The notes under the pieces were generated by a model. It was given only the letters and a program-made list of their open reading frames with translations, did no database searches and was not told where the DNA came from. Shown here piece after piece: positions 46,901 to 56,539 of a stretch of DNA of 64,000 nt. Position numbers and translations under genes: made by a program. Location of the stretch: NCBI RefSeq assembly GCF_018446385.1, contig NC_055994.1, positions 35,300,368 to 35,364,367 of the forward strand, written 5' to 3'. The stretch comes from Zingiber officinale. Its lineage: Eukaryota; Streptophyta; Magnoliopsida; Zingiberales; Zingiberaceae. Within the stretch, counting starts at the first letter, position 1; each line of letters starts with the position of its first letter.

Positions 46901-49900
46901 GGAAGCTCATGATAGCCGTCTGCTCTGGTTGGCATTGTTTAACCTTCACATCAGGGCTAAAGGGCAGTAACATATTAAGCTCCGCATATGTCTTCTTGAA
47001 CGCCATAAAATAATTGATCTCTTGTTTCTCCACACAGTAAAAGACTTTGCAAATCATAAAAATTTCAAATAATCTATTAGTTATTTAACAAATTCAATCA
47101 AACCAATTACCTTACTATCAATATAATTTCAAATCTAAAGGAACAAGCGAGCGTCCTTTCTAAGTCATGTCTGCTTCGAATCATCTTTACGAGGATTATC
47201 AGTCAAATGACCATCTTTATCAGTACTCCATAGATAAAAACAAACAGACTTACTCTAATTCAAATAGTTCGAATCATTTAGCTTATACTCCGTGATATTA
47301 GACATCACAGGCACCACATCTATCATAATACAAGACTTATTCTCAGCCATAAAACTTTATCCCAAAGGAAGTCCAATAAGAGAAGATTTCGAAGGAAGAA
47401 CAAGATGTTTATGGTCAGGGAGACAACGATGGCGACTGCTCCACACACAGAGAAATTGCATCCATAGAGGGCAATGGCGGTTGTTGCTCATTGGAGTCGT
47501 AGACGAGGATGTTGTGATCTTGTCAAAGAGGTTGAGGTTGTGCACGCCGAAGACATTCTTCCCGACGGGATGTTCGATGAGGTGGAAGGCGGACGTTAAC
47601 GAGCACCTTGTGCAATAGCTCTTTGGAGTGCATTAAGTCGATGAAGCAGTTGTTGTGCCCAAAGGATGTTCACATATCTCCACAATGACATGATATTGTC
47701 CACTTTAGGCCTAGACTCTCATGGCTTTGCTCTTGGACGCTCCCCAAAAGGCCTCATGCAATGGAGATATCATGCATCCTTTTAAACTCAAGATCTTTCC
47801 CAAATCTTTCCAATGTGGGACTTAGATTGAACTCCAACAATCCTCCCCTCAAACGAAGGACCACTATTACTCTCATGGTCTGACCCCCGTGAGCATTCAG
47901 TCACCCTGACCTATTCTAGGCCTCCTTGCAAGCAGCTGGATTCGATCAATCTTGACCTGCTTCAGGCCTATCCGCAAGCATCCGGTCATCCTGACCTACT
48001 TGCCTCCCCGCAAGTATCCGATCACCCTGACCTGCTCCAAGCCTCCCCGCAAGCATCTGGTCACCTTGACCTACTACGGATCGCCCTGACCTACTTCGAT
48101 CCTCCTTGCGAGCATTCAGTCACCCTGACTTACTCCGGGTCTCCTCGCAAGCATCCGGTCACTCTGATCTACTTCGAGCCCACCCTCAACTTTGTTCAAG
48201 GCCACCCCACATTGCATCGAGTCTGAACCATGGCTCTGATACCATTTGTTGTACAAAAGGATGTCCACATATCTCCACAATGACATGATATTGTCCACTT
48301 TGGGTCTAGGCCCTCATGACTTTGCTCTAGGCTCTCCCCAAAAGGTCTCATGCCAATGGAGATATCCTACATCTTTTTTAAAATCATGATCTTTACCAAA
48401 TTTTTTCAATATGGGACTTAGATTGAACCATAACAATCCTCCCCTTAAACGAAGGACCACAATTACTCTCATAGTCTGGGTCTCCGCGTGAGCATCCAAT
48501 CACCCTGCTCTGGCCCTCTCCGCGAACATCCGCATCCGGTCACTCCTGACCTACTCCGGGCCTCTCTGTGAGCATCCAGTCACCCTGACCTACTCGACTC
48601 CTCGCAAGCATCCGGTCACCCTAACCTACTCCGGGCCCACCCTCAACTTTGTTCAAGGCCACCCCATATTGCATCGGGTCTGGACCATAGCTCTGATACC
48701 ATTTGTTGTGCCCAAAGGATGTTCATATATCTACACAATGACATGATATTGTCCACTTTGGACTTAGGACCTCATGGCTTTGCTCTTGGCTCTCCCCAAA
48801 AAGGTCTCATGCCAATGGAGATATCATGTATCCTTTTAAACCCATGATTTTTCCAAATCTTTCCAATATAGGACTTAGATTGAACCCCAACAACAGCCAA
48901 CCAAGAAATTTGCAGATACGCCGAGGTCGCGAGTGGCCTAAGGCGCCCAAAAGGTCGTCCGATTGGTGCACAGGCATCTGAAGAGAACATGAGGGGGTTT
49001 GCGGGATGTGTCGATGAACAAGGGAAGAAGGGGCAGTGGTGGCCAGCTTTGTCGCACACGGACAAGGGAAAACGAGACGATAGTAGTGGCAGGGATGGAA
49101 CCCAAATTTCAAATCTCTAATGTTATGATACCATGTTATTTGACATAAAAAGAATGCATGCTCTTTATGGAAGAGTTAGGCATATTTATATACAAAACTA
49201 GGAATCTTTCTTAAGAAAGAATCTATCTTAGAAACTATAATTAAGGTAATTGATAGCTAGCTAATTGACAAATATATTAGCTAATATATACAGATATATA
49301 CAGCTAATAGTGTTATAAGATAATAATGATCGTTCCAGGGGTGGTAGTAGCGATGGTGGTGGAGGGATTACAATGCAAGGATAACTGACAGTGGTGAAGA
49401 ATCTCTCATCAATACCAAGTTGATAGAAATTCACATCCTATCTCATAGGAAATCATAGAAAAGGGGAAAGGAATGATCACTTTGAGGTCAAGGAAATCAT
49501 CCTCTAATAGCCAAAAGGCTCTTAATTCATAAAGACTTTAACACATTGATTTATTACTCTTCTTAGCCAAAAGGTTACATATTTATTTATAGACATCTAG
49601 AATATGCCTTGTCAATAATTCAAACGACTAATTCTATAACTATTTCTTATGCTAAATAAAATGAAAATTTTATTATTCAAATTAAATAACATTCTAAAAG
49701 GCAGCCCGATGCACGAAAGTCACATGACAGCAACTTTACCGTTGTATTAAGGCACCCCTTCAATTAAATAACATTCTAAAAATACATATATAATATTATA
49801 GGTTGAAGGAATAATTTGAATAATTCTCCTTTGAGATTGTATCATAGGTATAAAGTGTGTGGCATGAGAGCTCACCATGATGCACAGTGCTGTTCAGAAA

Positions 49901-52900
49901 AAGCAAAAACTGCATGATGGTATTAGAGACGAGTAAGTTGATATCACGAAAAATAAAAAGTTTCAGTGAGTAAGATAAGGGTGGGCTGCCTTGGACTTTG
50001 AAGAGAGAAGGCATGGATGAAAGAAGATCACTGCCATCTCATTGAAATCGACAGCCTAACCCTTGAGGGAACATTCTTGAAATCTTAATCTAGAAGAGAT
50101 GGCTATAATACCATGCTAAATGGGATGGGATTAAACTATATTGATTGTTATTGTAAGAGACATCCGTTGTATCTATATGTAGGACTTAACATAAACTCTA
50201 AACCTCTAAACCTAAAATATTAATGTGAGACTAAATCCACTATGCAACACATAATAACTCTAATAACTATAAGAAACATCAAGAATATGTAAATTTTATA
50301 TGTAAAGATTAAGTCCTCACACTTTCAGGTAGTTCCTCTTTGATGGGCTTTAACCTATCTCTGGCACCAATTTTTTTGATAGCACGGCGAATTTGAGAGA
50401 CAATCTCAAGTGTTAGTCCTGTTTCCTTACAGAACCGAGGCCAATTAAGTTCACATCCATTCTTAGCCGCAACAAGGATATATGAAATAACTGTCGTCTG
50501 TTTTACAGGACCTGATTTCCTTGCCAATTCCTGAAAAATAATTAAGGATTATATTCCATTCATGGAGGAAAAACATCTTTAAAATAGTAAGAATTGAAAT
50601 TTTACAGCAACTTCAGAAAATGGCATTCCATTCTGCTGCCACATTTTCCATGCATCAGCTACGGCTGGAGTCAACTTTTTCTCCATATTTGTGTTGATCC
50701 TTCTGGCCATAGTGGCTTGAATTTGAGGAGTTCCTTCACAATGGGTTTGGAGGCCCAGTTCTTGTGACAACTTAATGATTTGACTAATAAACTCATCACC
50801 ATACCTGGTTAGAAAATGCTAGATGGAAATCTAGAATTAGATGTCCTAGAAGAAATGTATGCAGAAACAGAAAACATTCTTGATGCTTTAGGTATTAACT
50901 GGCATGCATGAATATAACTACTAATATCTTGAAGTTTTCATAATGTGCACATTTTGCTAAATTTAATTGAAAGGTCAAATCATTCTCAGGAGAATTAACT
51001 CGTCAATCTTCCTCTCAAAGACAACAGTCTAAGATTATTATAGTGACAATGGCTAACAAGCATTTCGCTGCAAGGGAAAAGTCACACCAATTGGCTTGTG
51101 AACTTGCCAGGAGAAGAATTCAATATCTTCTAAGCATATAGAATTATATATCTTTTACTCTGAAACTGAATGACAGAATGACGCTGCTGATTTGTACGTA
51201 GGATACCCAGGTAACATGGTATTGGCACAATCAGGCATCCACAACACAAGCAAATACAAGGTCTGCTAGTGAAGATATACTACGGTCAACATGCTCCCAA
51301 GCCACATGAAACCAGCAGATTAGCATCACACTTCCAAAAACTTTTAACTCGTGCGGACGCTTATGTTGGAAACCCTAAGTATGCTAAAATTGAAAATAAT
51401 GGAAGAAGACTTCTGATGTAAATCATGTGCCAAATTATTTCAGACGTGTTTGGTTTCATCCTTTTGTGGTCCAAATGTAAATCTTGTGTTGGAAAGAATC
51501 CTTTTGTAAATATAATACTTATTAAACATACCACAAAAAACAACCAGAGATTTCACTATCAATTTATGAAAAAAAAATTGATTTTTATTTCATTGGCATG
51601 TTGAGTTCATCCTTCAATGATCCAAATGCAATCTTGAGACTGTAAGAATCTTTTTATCGACGTGTACGCTTGTTAAATATGTCATAAGAAGCAACCATAG
51701 ATTTTTTTTGGCGAGTAGGAACATCCGTATAAATTGATGCATACAGGACAAGGTATGACTGAGTTTTGATTTTATTTCAGGGAATTAATTTATGAATGAG
51801 GATGTTTATTTTCTTCTTGAAAGCTATCATGAAATTCTAAAAAATGATACAATAACACAAAAATTCAGTCCTTGAGATATATTTCTCAAGGAGAAATAGT
51901 CAATCAACCTGGTTGACACCGTCAATGTTTGCCAACCTTGCTCTGGTTTGAGGCCTTAATTTTGTCAATCTTTTAATTGTCTCATCACCACATATAGCAT
52001 ACCTATTGTATAAGCAAGAGTTTGTGAAAAGTCCAATAACATCACATGTGAAATAAAGTTACAACAGAAGTCATCAACTAGTTAACTTACGGAGCAATTC
52101 CATCTCCTTTTGCAAGTCTGAATCTGACATCTAAAAGCATGGAGAACAACTTTGCTTCAACCTGTTGAAATAAAAAATGGCTTGGCTTGACATGAGGTAA
52201 CAAACCAGAACTTGATATCTACTGTACTATTGGAGTAAACAGGAAAGTGCGAAATCAACAATCCTACAGTTTTGAAATTGTGAATATATTATATATAATG
52301 TGCATTCTAATGCACTGGTATGCTGCCAAATAAAGAAGCTGCAAATGTTTTGAGAAAGACATCCAAGAGTGACTAAAATTTTCTTAAAGAGAATCATTAT
52401 TGGCAATGCAGATTTAAATAGAATTCAATAACATACAAGATGATGTATCTGATTCTAAATAAGAGTTCAAGCATGCTGTGATGACAAATATATCCCAGTC
52501 AATAGGCACCATGACACCAGCCAGGCCATATATCTGACAAATCCACTAATAATTTACTAATTTCTAAAAGAATAGATAGGTTCTAACTTTTTGCCTAAAT
52601 ATAACCAAAGTAGAAATCTCATTTTGGAAGGAAAAAAGATTACCTCCAAGAACTCTTCACATGCTAAAATAGATGCATTTGGAAAGTCTCCCAACTTTTT
52701 TTGCTGAGATCCATGCTCTTCCTCATCAATCATCTCAGTTGTTAAGGGTAAAATTAGTGTCTGATCCACAGTATTCAATGAGAGGAATTGCAAACCAATA
52801 AGAGAAACACTGCAAATTATTTCCAATACAAACTTGCTGAATTGTTTTAAAACAAATTATCCTTCAGATCGTCAGTATCTTATAGTGAGGAAATAAAATA

Positions 52901-52972
52901 AAGTTGTGAAGTAGTAATCAAAATTTTACCTAATAGTTCTGTAAACATCAACAATATTCTCCTTGATAAAAC
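40834..52972 (-). CDS. RecQ-family DNA helicase, C-terminal half (RQC-HRDC-HTH)
   Basis: Eight exons joined at GT-AG sites give one uninterrupted frame of about 432 codons ending in TGA at 40836-40834. Visible order: end of the RQC winged helix (VSLIGLQFLSL, LPLTTEMIDEEEHG), the HRDC domain (EAKLFSMLLDVRFRLA, GIAP then YAICGDETIKRL, LANIDGVNQ), a helix-turn-helix C-terminal domain (LTPAVADAWKMWQQNG, GPVKQTTVISYILVAA, NWPRFCKETGL), and a variable tail ending with FKGSKEESVLDLL. RecQ helicases unwind DNA 3' to 5' in repair and recombination. The helicase core exons lie right of 63416, outside the window. Plant WRN-like or RECQL2/MED34-like proteins share this end; I cannot choose between them. 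Intact splice sites and frame argue that the gene is functional despite huge introns. Confidence 0.9.
41055..41432 (-). CDS. RecQ helicase exon (variable tail)
   Basis: 378 bases; acceptor GAACATGCAG, donor GTTGGT. Begins VTYDNIKAFLTMEELGLSAE, which continues the HTH domain across the large intron in phase 0. The rest is a low-conservation, Ser-rich tail ending TAVLQWIMEHDK. Confidence 0.88.
42097..42869 (-). other. Interior of the old gypsy-like element
   Basis: A CT-rich tract (42130-42175), then sequence with a short open frame (about 42840-42615, minus) that I do not recognise. No pol domains. Confidence 0.45.
42870..43356. mobile_element. hAT-type MITE with GGGTTGGCCCG ends
   Basis: Left end TAGAGCCGTCAATTTGGG; GC-rich terminal regions with GGTTGGCCCGCCCCGCC on the left and its inverse on the right enclose an AT-rich centre. 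The right terminus (CCCGTCTGACGG) is damaged and lacks the final GCTCTA, so no 8-bp duplication can be confirmed. No coding capacity. Confidence 0.7.
43940..45060 (-). pseudogene. Copia RT and RNase H remnant
   Basis: RT start: CKLVFTVNLDGSVARLKVRL then KGYAQTYGIHYS (about 44900-44800). The catalytic motif YVDD is intact at 44512-44501. RNase H: LEQILYYLKGAPRQD, then FSDVDWACSKMDRRSTSGYY (about 44130-43975). Many frameshifts and stops. Confidence 0.85.
45496..45745 (-). pseudogene. Copia integrase C-terminal remnant
   Basis: Reads QNGMVECKNKCPLEIARAFL then LINRISSSILHGEIPYKILF, the region after the catalytic Glu. It is cut on its upstream side by an insert at about 45755. Confidence 0.82.
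45755..46105. mobile_element. MITE-like insert rich in AGCTTG motifs
   Basis: Interrupts integrase. Contains repeated TCAAGCTTG, GAGCTCTCAATTCAAGCTTG and TTGAGCTTG motifs of a kind common in plant MITEs. The ends and target duplication could not be fixed by eye. Confidence 0.5.
46380..47350 (-). pseudogene. Copia gag and protease start, degraded
   Basis: Gag begins at the ATG at 47350 (MAENKSCIMIDVVPVMSN, then KLNDSNYLN). The central block QPEQTAIMSFLADLSLDFE is near 46900. The zinc knuckle (46651-46625) keeps CNYCRKLGH but has lost its last Cys. The protease site near 46400 reads WAIDYG in place of the usual DSG. Confidence 0.75.
47651..48892 (-). mobile_element. TRIM cluster with three LTRs
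   Basis: Three LTR copies of exactly 189 bp: 47651-47839, 48247-48435 and 48704-48892. Two interiors of 407 and 268 bp separate them. On the minus strand each LTR starts TGTTGGAG, TGTTATGG or TGTTGGGG and ends CACAACA or similar. Each interior starts with a perfect or near-perfect TGGTATCAGAGC PBS and ends with a purine tract GAGGGGAGGAT. No clean 5-bp duplication flanks the cluster. Same family as the TRIM at 19120. It lies in the 5' leader of the copia element. Short open frames inside are not genes. Confidence 0.88.
49680..49781 (+). mobile_element. AU-type SINE trace between 20-bp direct repeats
   Basis: A 62-bp insert (49700-49761) contains GGCAGCCCGATGCACGAA and CAACTTTACCGTTGTATTAA then GGCACCCCTTC, both recognisable parts of plant AU SINEs, but the middle is missing. 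It is flanked by identical 20-bp copies of AATTAAATAACATTCTAAAA. The sister LTR (about 42020-42050) has a single, diverged copy and no insert. Confidence 0.7.
50101..50290 (-). mobile_element. LTR end and PBS fragment
   Basis: On the minus strand CCCATTTAGCA is followed by TGGTATTATAGCC (50113-50101), a typical LTR end plus initiator-tRNA-Met-type PBS. The LTR would extend right from 50114 towards the exon border. Its partner was not found, so this is a remnant in the intron. Confidence 0.45.
50321..50530 (-). CDS. RecQ helicase exon (HTH domain)
   Basis: 210 bases; acceptor TTTTTCAG, donor GTGAGG. Reads ELARKSGPVKQTTVISYI, CELNWPRFCKETGL and RDRLKPIKEELPES. The following intron is 8888 bases and full of transposons. 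Confidence 0.92.
50606..50818 (-). CDS. RecQ helicase exon (HRDC end, HTH start)
   Basis: 213 bases; acceptor TTCCATCTAG before CATTTT, donor GTAAAA. Reads HFLTRYGDEFISQI, then KKLTPAVADAWKMWQQNGMP, the start of the C-terminal helix-turn-helix domain. Confidence 0.9.
51909..52002 (-). CDS. RecQ helicase exon (HRDC, second part)
   Basis: 94 bases; acceptor ACAATAG, donor GTTGAT. Reads YAICGDETIKRLTKLRPQT then LANIDGVNQ, the conserved HRDC core. The next intron (50819-51908) contains a diverged direct duplication (about 51440-51545 and 51595-51705). Confidence 0.93.
52091..52161 (-). CDS. RecQ helicase exon (HRDC, first part)
   Basis: 71 bases; acceptor TTCAACAG, donor GTAAGT. Reads VEAKLFSMLLDVRFRLAKGD then GIAP, the first helix pair of HRDC. 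It ends two bases into a Pro codon completed by the next exon. Confidence 0.92.
52644..52809 (-). CDS. RecQ helicase exon (end of RQC, linker)
   Basis: 166 bases between acceptor TTTGCAG and donor GTAATC. Holds VSLIGLQFLSL and LPLTTEMIDEEEHGSQQ, the end of the winged helix and an acidic linker. Confidence 0.9.
52930..52972 (-). CDS. RecQ helicase exon (RQC winged helix)
   Basis: 43 bases, acceptor ATTGGCAG before and donor GTAAAA after. Reads FIKENIVDVYRTI. It enters with two bases of a split codon, so at least one upstream exon exists. The intron to the next exon is 120 bases. Confidence 0.85.
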
Positions 52973-53407
52973 CTGCCAATATCATTCAGGTCAAACTTAA
53001 TGGCATTTCCTATAAATTAATGGTGTGACAGTGAAGATTTGAATATTATACTTAAAGATTATAGATTGATTCCTCTAATAAATAATAAGGAAACATATTA
53101 GAACTTAACATATACAGCTAAAGACTGAAAGAAATAACTACAGAAATGTCAGAGAATGATCAACCCTAGGAACCTAAGAACTATACACGTTTCACTGTCC
53201 AAACAGACAAAGGGAAAAGAATGCGCAGTTTCTCAAAGCCCAGCTATATGAACTGGTTTATCGAATCAAGTCAAAATAAAACTACAATTACATATGATAA
53301 CTAACTGATATCTCCAACATAATGTTCTCATAGTGGTCCAAATCATACTTGTACTATTAGATTAGGGAAAATGAATATTGAACTGATTGTTGTATTGATG
53401 GACACAC
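52973..53407 (-). other. Helicase intron sequence
   Basis: AT-rich intron between the first visible exon and the inserted LTR element. I found no exon here. Confidence 0.5.
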
Positions 53408-53745
53408 TGATGCAAAAAAAAAAAAAGGCAATGATTTCAATTTGGAATTTTTACTTTAAATTGTAATTTATTATTTTATTTTGACGTCAAGAAGCTGGTA
53501 TCTTTTAATTTGATAGTAGTTTAATTGAATTATTGTCTTCCTAATATGTATTATTCCTTCTTAATTTAGTTAGAGTTAAGTCTACAAAAAGTGGTGTTGT
53601 CTTTATGTATTGATCATCTTCAGTTAATAAAATTTTCCCTCATTGATCGTGTCAAATCTCTTGTTCTTTGTGTGAGATAGTTATTTTTGTTCTTTATTCA
53701 TTTCGTTTGAATTTTTTGTGTGAGTTTTGGTTTGGTGCTGCATCA

Positions 53746-54042
53746 ATTTTGTATCAGAGTTAAATTCCTTTTTGGTGTTCGATATTCCATCTTCCACAAA
53801 ATCTTCTTCACCTTTTGCACATCCATTTATCCATCACCTTCTCTTCACCAACTACTCATCCACTGCTAGAATAGGTAAACTATTCCACCTATCTACCACC
53901 TCCACGCCTTTGCCTTTGACATCTTCACAGCCACCAAGTCCTCCATCACATCCTCTCCCTGCAGAGCTTCTCACATCATTCAACCATAATCATGCATAGC
54001 ATCCCATTCTTCTCGTTGCAAGTTGTTGCTTCCTTTTGTTTG
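53746..54042 (+). other. 5' interior of the old LTR element
   Basis: PBS and leader, with an open frame (53727-53999) rich in Ser, Thr and Pro that I do not recognise. Ends at GTTTG, the left target copy of the copia element. Confidence 0.45.
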
Positions 54043-54313
54043 TGTTAATAAATTAGGCATGATTTGATTAGATTAAATATGTTATGGTTTTATTTGATTG
54101 AAATAAATTTGGGAAGGTAATTATTGGTAATTATTAGGATTAGAATATTTTCTTATTCTATTTCCTTATTTTAGAATAGTACCTTGTACTCTTTCTTCTA
54201 TTTAACTATGTATTGAGATCTGAATTACAATGAATAAGAAGTAGATTTTAGTCTTCCTCCTTCATTCTCTTTTGGTGCATTATTTACATGATATCATAAA
54301 TTTCAAAGCTGCT

Positions 54314-55170
54314 ATGGTCGGCGCAAACTCAAAATTATTGGGTTCAGCCACCGATGACAGCGCACCATCCTTGGAAGGAGGAAACCGACCAAATTCAAAT
54401 ATCTCGTTGTCAGATTCCCACCAAATCACCATACATAGATTCAATGGAAAAAATTACCTTCAATGGGCTCAATCCGTGCGCTTGGTGATTGATGGTAAAT
54501 GGAAACTCGAATATTTGAATGAAGAAATAAAGCCACCAACTTCGAATGATATGAGATACAAACAATGCCACTCGGAGTATTCTTTGGTGACAGCCTGACT
54601 TATTAACTCGATGGATCCGATCATTGGCAAGCCTTTCATGTTCTTACCAACAGCTCATGATGTATGGGAAGCGGTACATGAAACCTACTCTGATATAGAG
54701 AATCATTTTCAACTATTCGAATTAAATATTCAAATGTGGGGAATGCAACAAGAAAACTGTGATGTTACTACCTATTACAATGAAATGATGATTGTATGGC
54801 AAGAACTAGATTTATTTGAAAAAGAGGAATGGGAAAACACCAATGACAGTATTCGATATAAAAAAAGGTAGAGAGAAGCAGAGTGTGTGTTTTTGGCAAG
54901 TTTAAATAAGGAGCTTGATGAAGTTCGGGGATATATACTTGGGAGAAAACCTCCGCCTACCATTAGAAAAGTTTTCTCGGAGGTTTGTCGAGAGGAGGCT
55001 CGACATCAAGTGATGCTAAAAGGAATTAAAGAACCAAAGATGTGGAGAGTGAGGGATCTGCCCTTGTCACTAAAGGGACCAATTTTGAAGATGATAAGTC
55101 AAAACTCTGGTGTGAAAGGTGCCATAAGTCATGGCACACCGTAGAGACATGCTAGAAAATCCATGGCAAA
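54314..55170 (+). pseudogene. Copia gag
   Basis: MVGANSKLLGSATDDS, then RFNGKNYLQWAQSVRLVI, FLPTAHDVWEAVHETYSD, and a complete zinc knuckle CERCHKSWHTVETC at 55111-55152. Stops occur at about 54598 and 54870. Confidence 0.88.
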
Positions 55171-55424
55171 CCAGTAAATTATAAAAGTAAGTCAGGCAGC
55201 AGCTTTAAAGCTACTAATGGGGGTGTTCGAGCCCTTCAAACAAATGATATTGATTCTGGACAGCAATCATCAACCTCTGAATCTCTTCATTTCACAAAGG
55301 ATCAAATAGAGCACCTGTATAAAATGCTTCAATCTCACACTATTGGAAATTCTAACTCTTACTCTCTAGCTCAGACAGGTATATTCCCTATAGCTTCTAT
55401 TGCCAGCACAAACTCAAATAGTTC

Positions 55425-55690
55425 CTGAATATTAGATTCAGGTGTCGCCGACCATATGACGGGCATATCACAATTTTTCCCTTCATATACACCATGCACA
55501 GGGAATAAAAAGGTTAAAATTGTTGTTGGATCCTTTGCTACTATCGCAGGGAAAGGAACTGTTGTTGTTTCTCCTTTCCTTGTCCTTAGAAATGTTTTGC
55601 ATGCACCTCATTTATTATATAATTTGTTATCCGTCAGCAAACTTAACTTTGATCTTAACAACCATGCTATTTTTTTTGTCCTCTCATTGT
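55425..55690 (+). pseudogene. Copia protease
   Basis: Active site ILDSGVADHMTG with the catalytic DSG intact at 55435-55443. The Trp before it is a TGA stop. Followed by NVLHAPHLLYNLLSVSKL, standard for copia proteases. Confidence 0.88.
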
Positions 55691-55837
55691 GAATTTCAGG
55701 ATTTAGCCTCGGAGAAGATGATTGGCAATGCTAGACAAGACAATGACCTCTACATCTTAAATTCTGGATTAACCTTAGTCAAACAAGACCTCAAGACCTA
55801 TTTCAACTCGATTTATGCTTCTTTTAAAATTTTAACT

Positions 55838-56512
55838 TGTGCCGAGATTTCAATCCTAGACCGAAACGATACGATTTCGGTACCGTATCGTGCCGTGCCG
55901 ATATAGTTTCGGTATTTTTTAAATATAAAATATGTTAATTAAAAACAAAAATATTTAAAAAATAAACAAGATAAAAAAATAATCTTTAAAAAAAGAAAAA
56001 GCTATGAAAATAATAAATAAATAAATAATTTATTATAATTTTTAAATTAAAATAAATGAAATATAAAATTAATTAGATAATTTTATTAGGGTTTAATAAA
56101 GTCTCTTTAGATTATCTCCTTCATAACTAGGAGTTGATTAAAAAAATTAACCTAAGTTTAATTAAAAAAATCTGAAATCCGACGTCACTCGCGAGCCCGC
56201 ACGACTTCGGTGCTGTCGCAGGGTTGCGCGACCAGCCATGGCCACGGGAATTGCATGATTCTTTCAGCGCGACTGCGTTGGTCGTGCGACCCCTCTGCAG
56301 TGACCGCAGGGTCGCACGATGCCTCCACGACCGCAGCGGAAGATTTATGCGACCTCTCCGCTACTGTTTTAGGGTCGAGCGACCCCTCTGCTATGATCAC
56401 GGGGTCGCACAACACGTCACACCAGTCGTGGGTCTGGTGTCGGGATCGTGCCGGTGCCGGTCGCCGAGCGGAACGAGACGTTTCGCCCGTTTCGACCGTT
56501 TCAACACGGCAC
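55838..56512. mobile_element. Inverted-repeat insert with GC-rich end
   Basis: Separates protease from integrase. Left end GTGCCGAGATTTCAA and right end TTTCAACACGGCAC are imperfect inverted repeats. Next to them lie ACCGAAACGATACG and GAAACGGGCGAAACG (minus) arms. The first 300 bp are AT-rich and the last 350 bp GC-rich, with repeated GGTCGCGCGACC-like motifs. A non-autonomous DNA transposon is likely; superfamily unclear. Confidence 0.6.
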
Positions 56513-56539
56513 TTTAAACCATGCTTCTCATGATAGTGA

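Larger units (their letters stand above)
43409..49309 (-). mobile_element. Copia element in the helicase intron, degraded
   Basis: LTRs at 43409-43576 (168 bp) and 49134-49309 (176 bp). PBS-like TGGTATCATAAC follows the 5' LTR (minus strand, 49133 leftward) and a PPT-like CTTAAGGGAGAG precedes the 3' LTR. Flanks ATGTT (43404-43408) and GTGTT (49310-49314) differ by one transition. Gene order on the minus strand is gag, protease, integrase, RT, RNase H, as in copia. It is broken by a TRIM cluster and a short MITE-like insert. Confidence 0.87.
41767..49844 (-). mobile_element. Old gypsy-like element in the helicase intron
   Basis: LTR copies at 41767-42096 (330 bp) and 49421-49844 (424 bp, enlarged by a SINE trace). 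On the minus strand they start TGATAC and are preceded by the tail CTTGAGGACAAGGTC...GGATGGTGGAA, typical of plant gypsy chromoviruses. A PBS-like TTGGTATTGATGAG lies beside the 5' LTR (49407-49420). Flanks CAGGC (41762-41766) and TAGGT (49845-49849) agree except for two C/T differences. Its own interior is only about 1.4 kb and has no recognised domain; the rest is nested elements. Confidence 0.75.

Noticed and set aside
47292..47618. Plus-strand open frame of 108 codons
   Set aside because: Overlaps the leader and gag start of a minus-strand copia element; no similarity in its own sense.
56185..56533. Open frames of about 100 codons on both strands
   Set aside because: GC-rich repeat part of a non-autonomous insert; the two strands encode unrelated low-complexity peptides.
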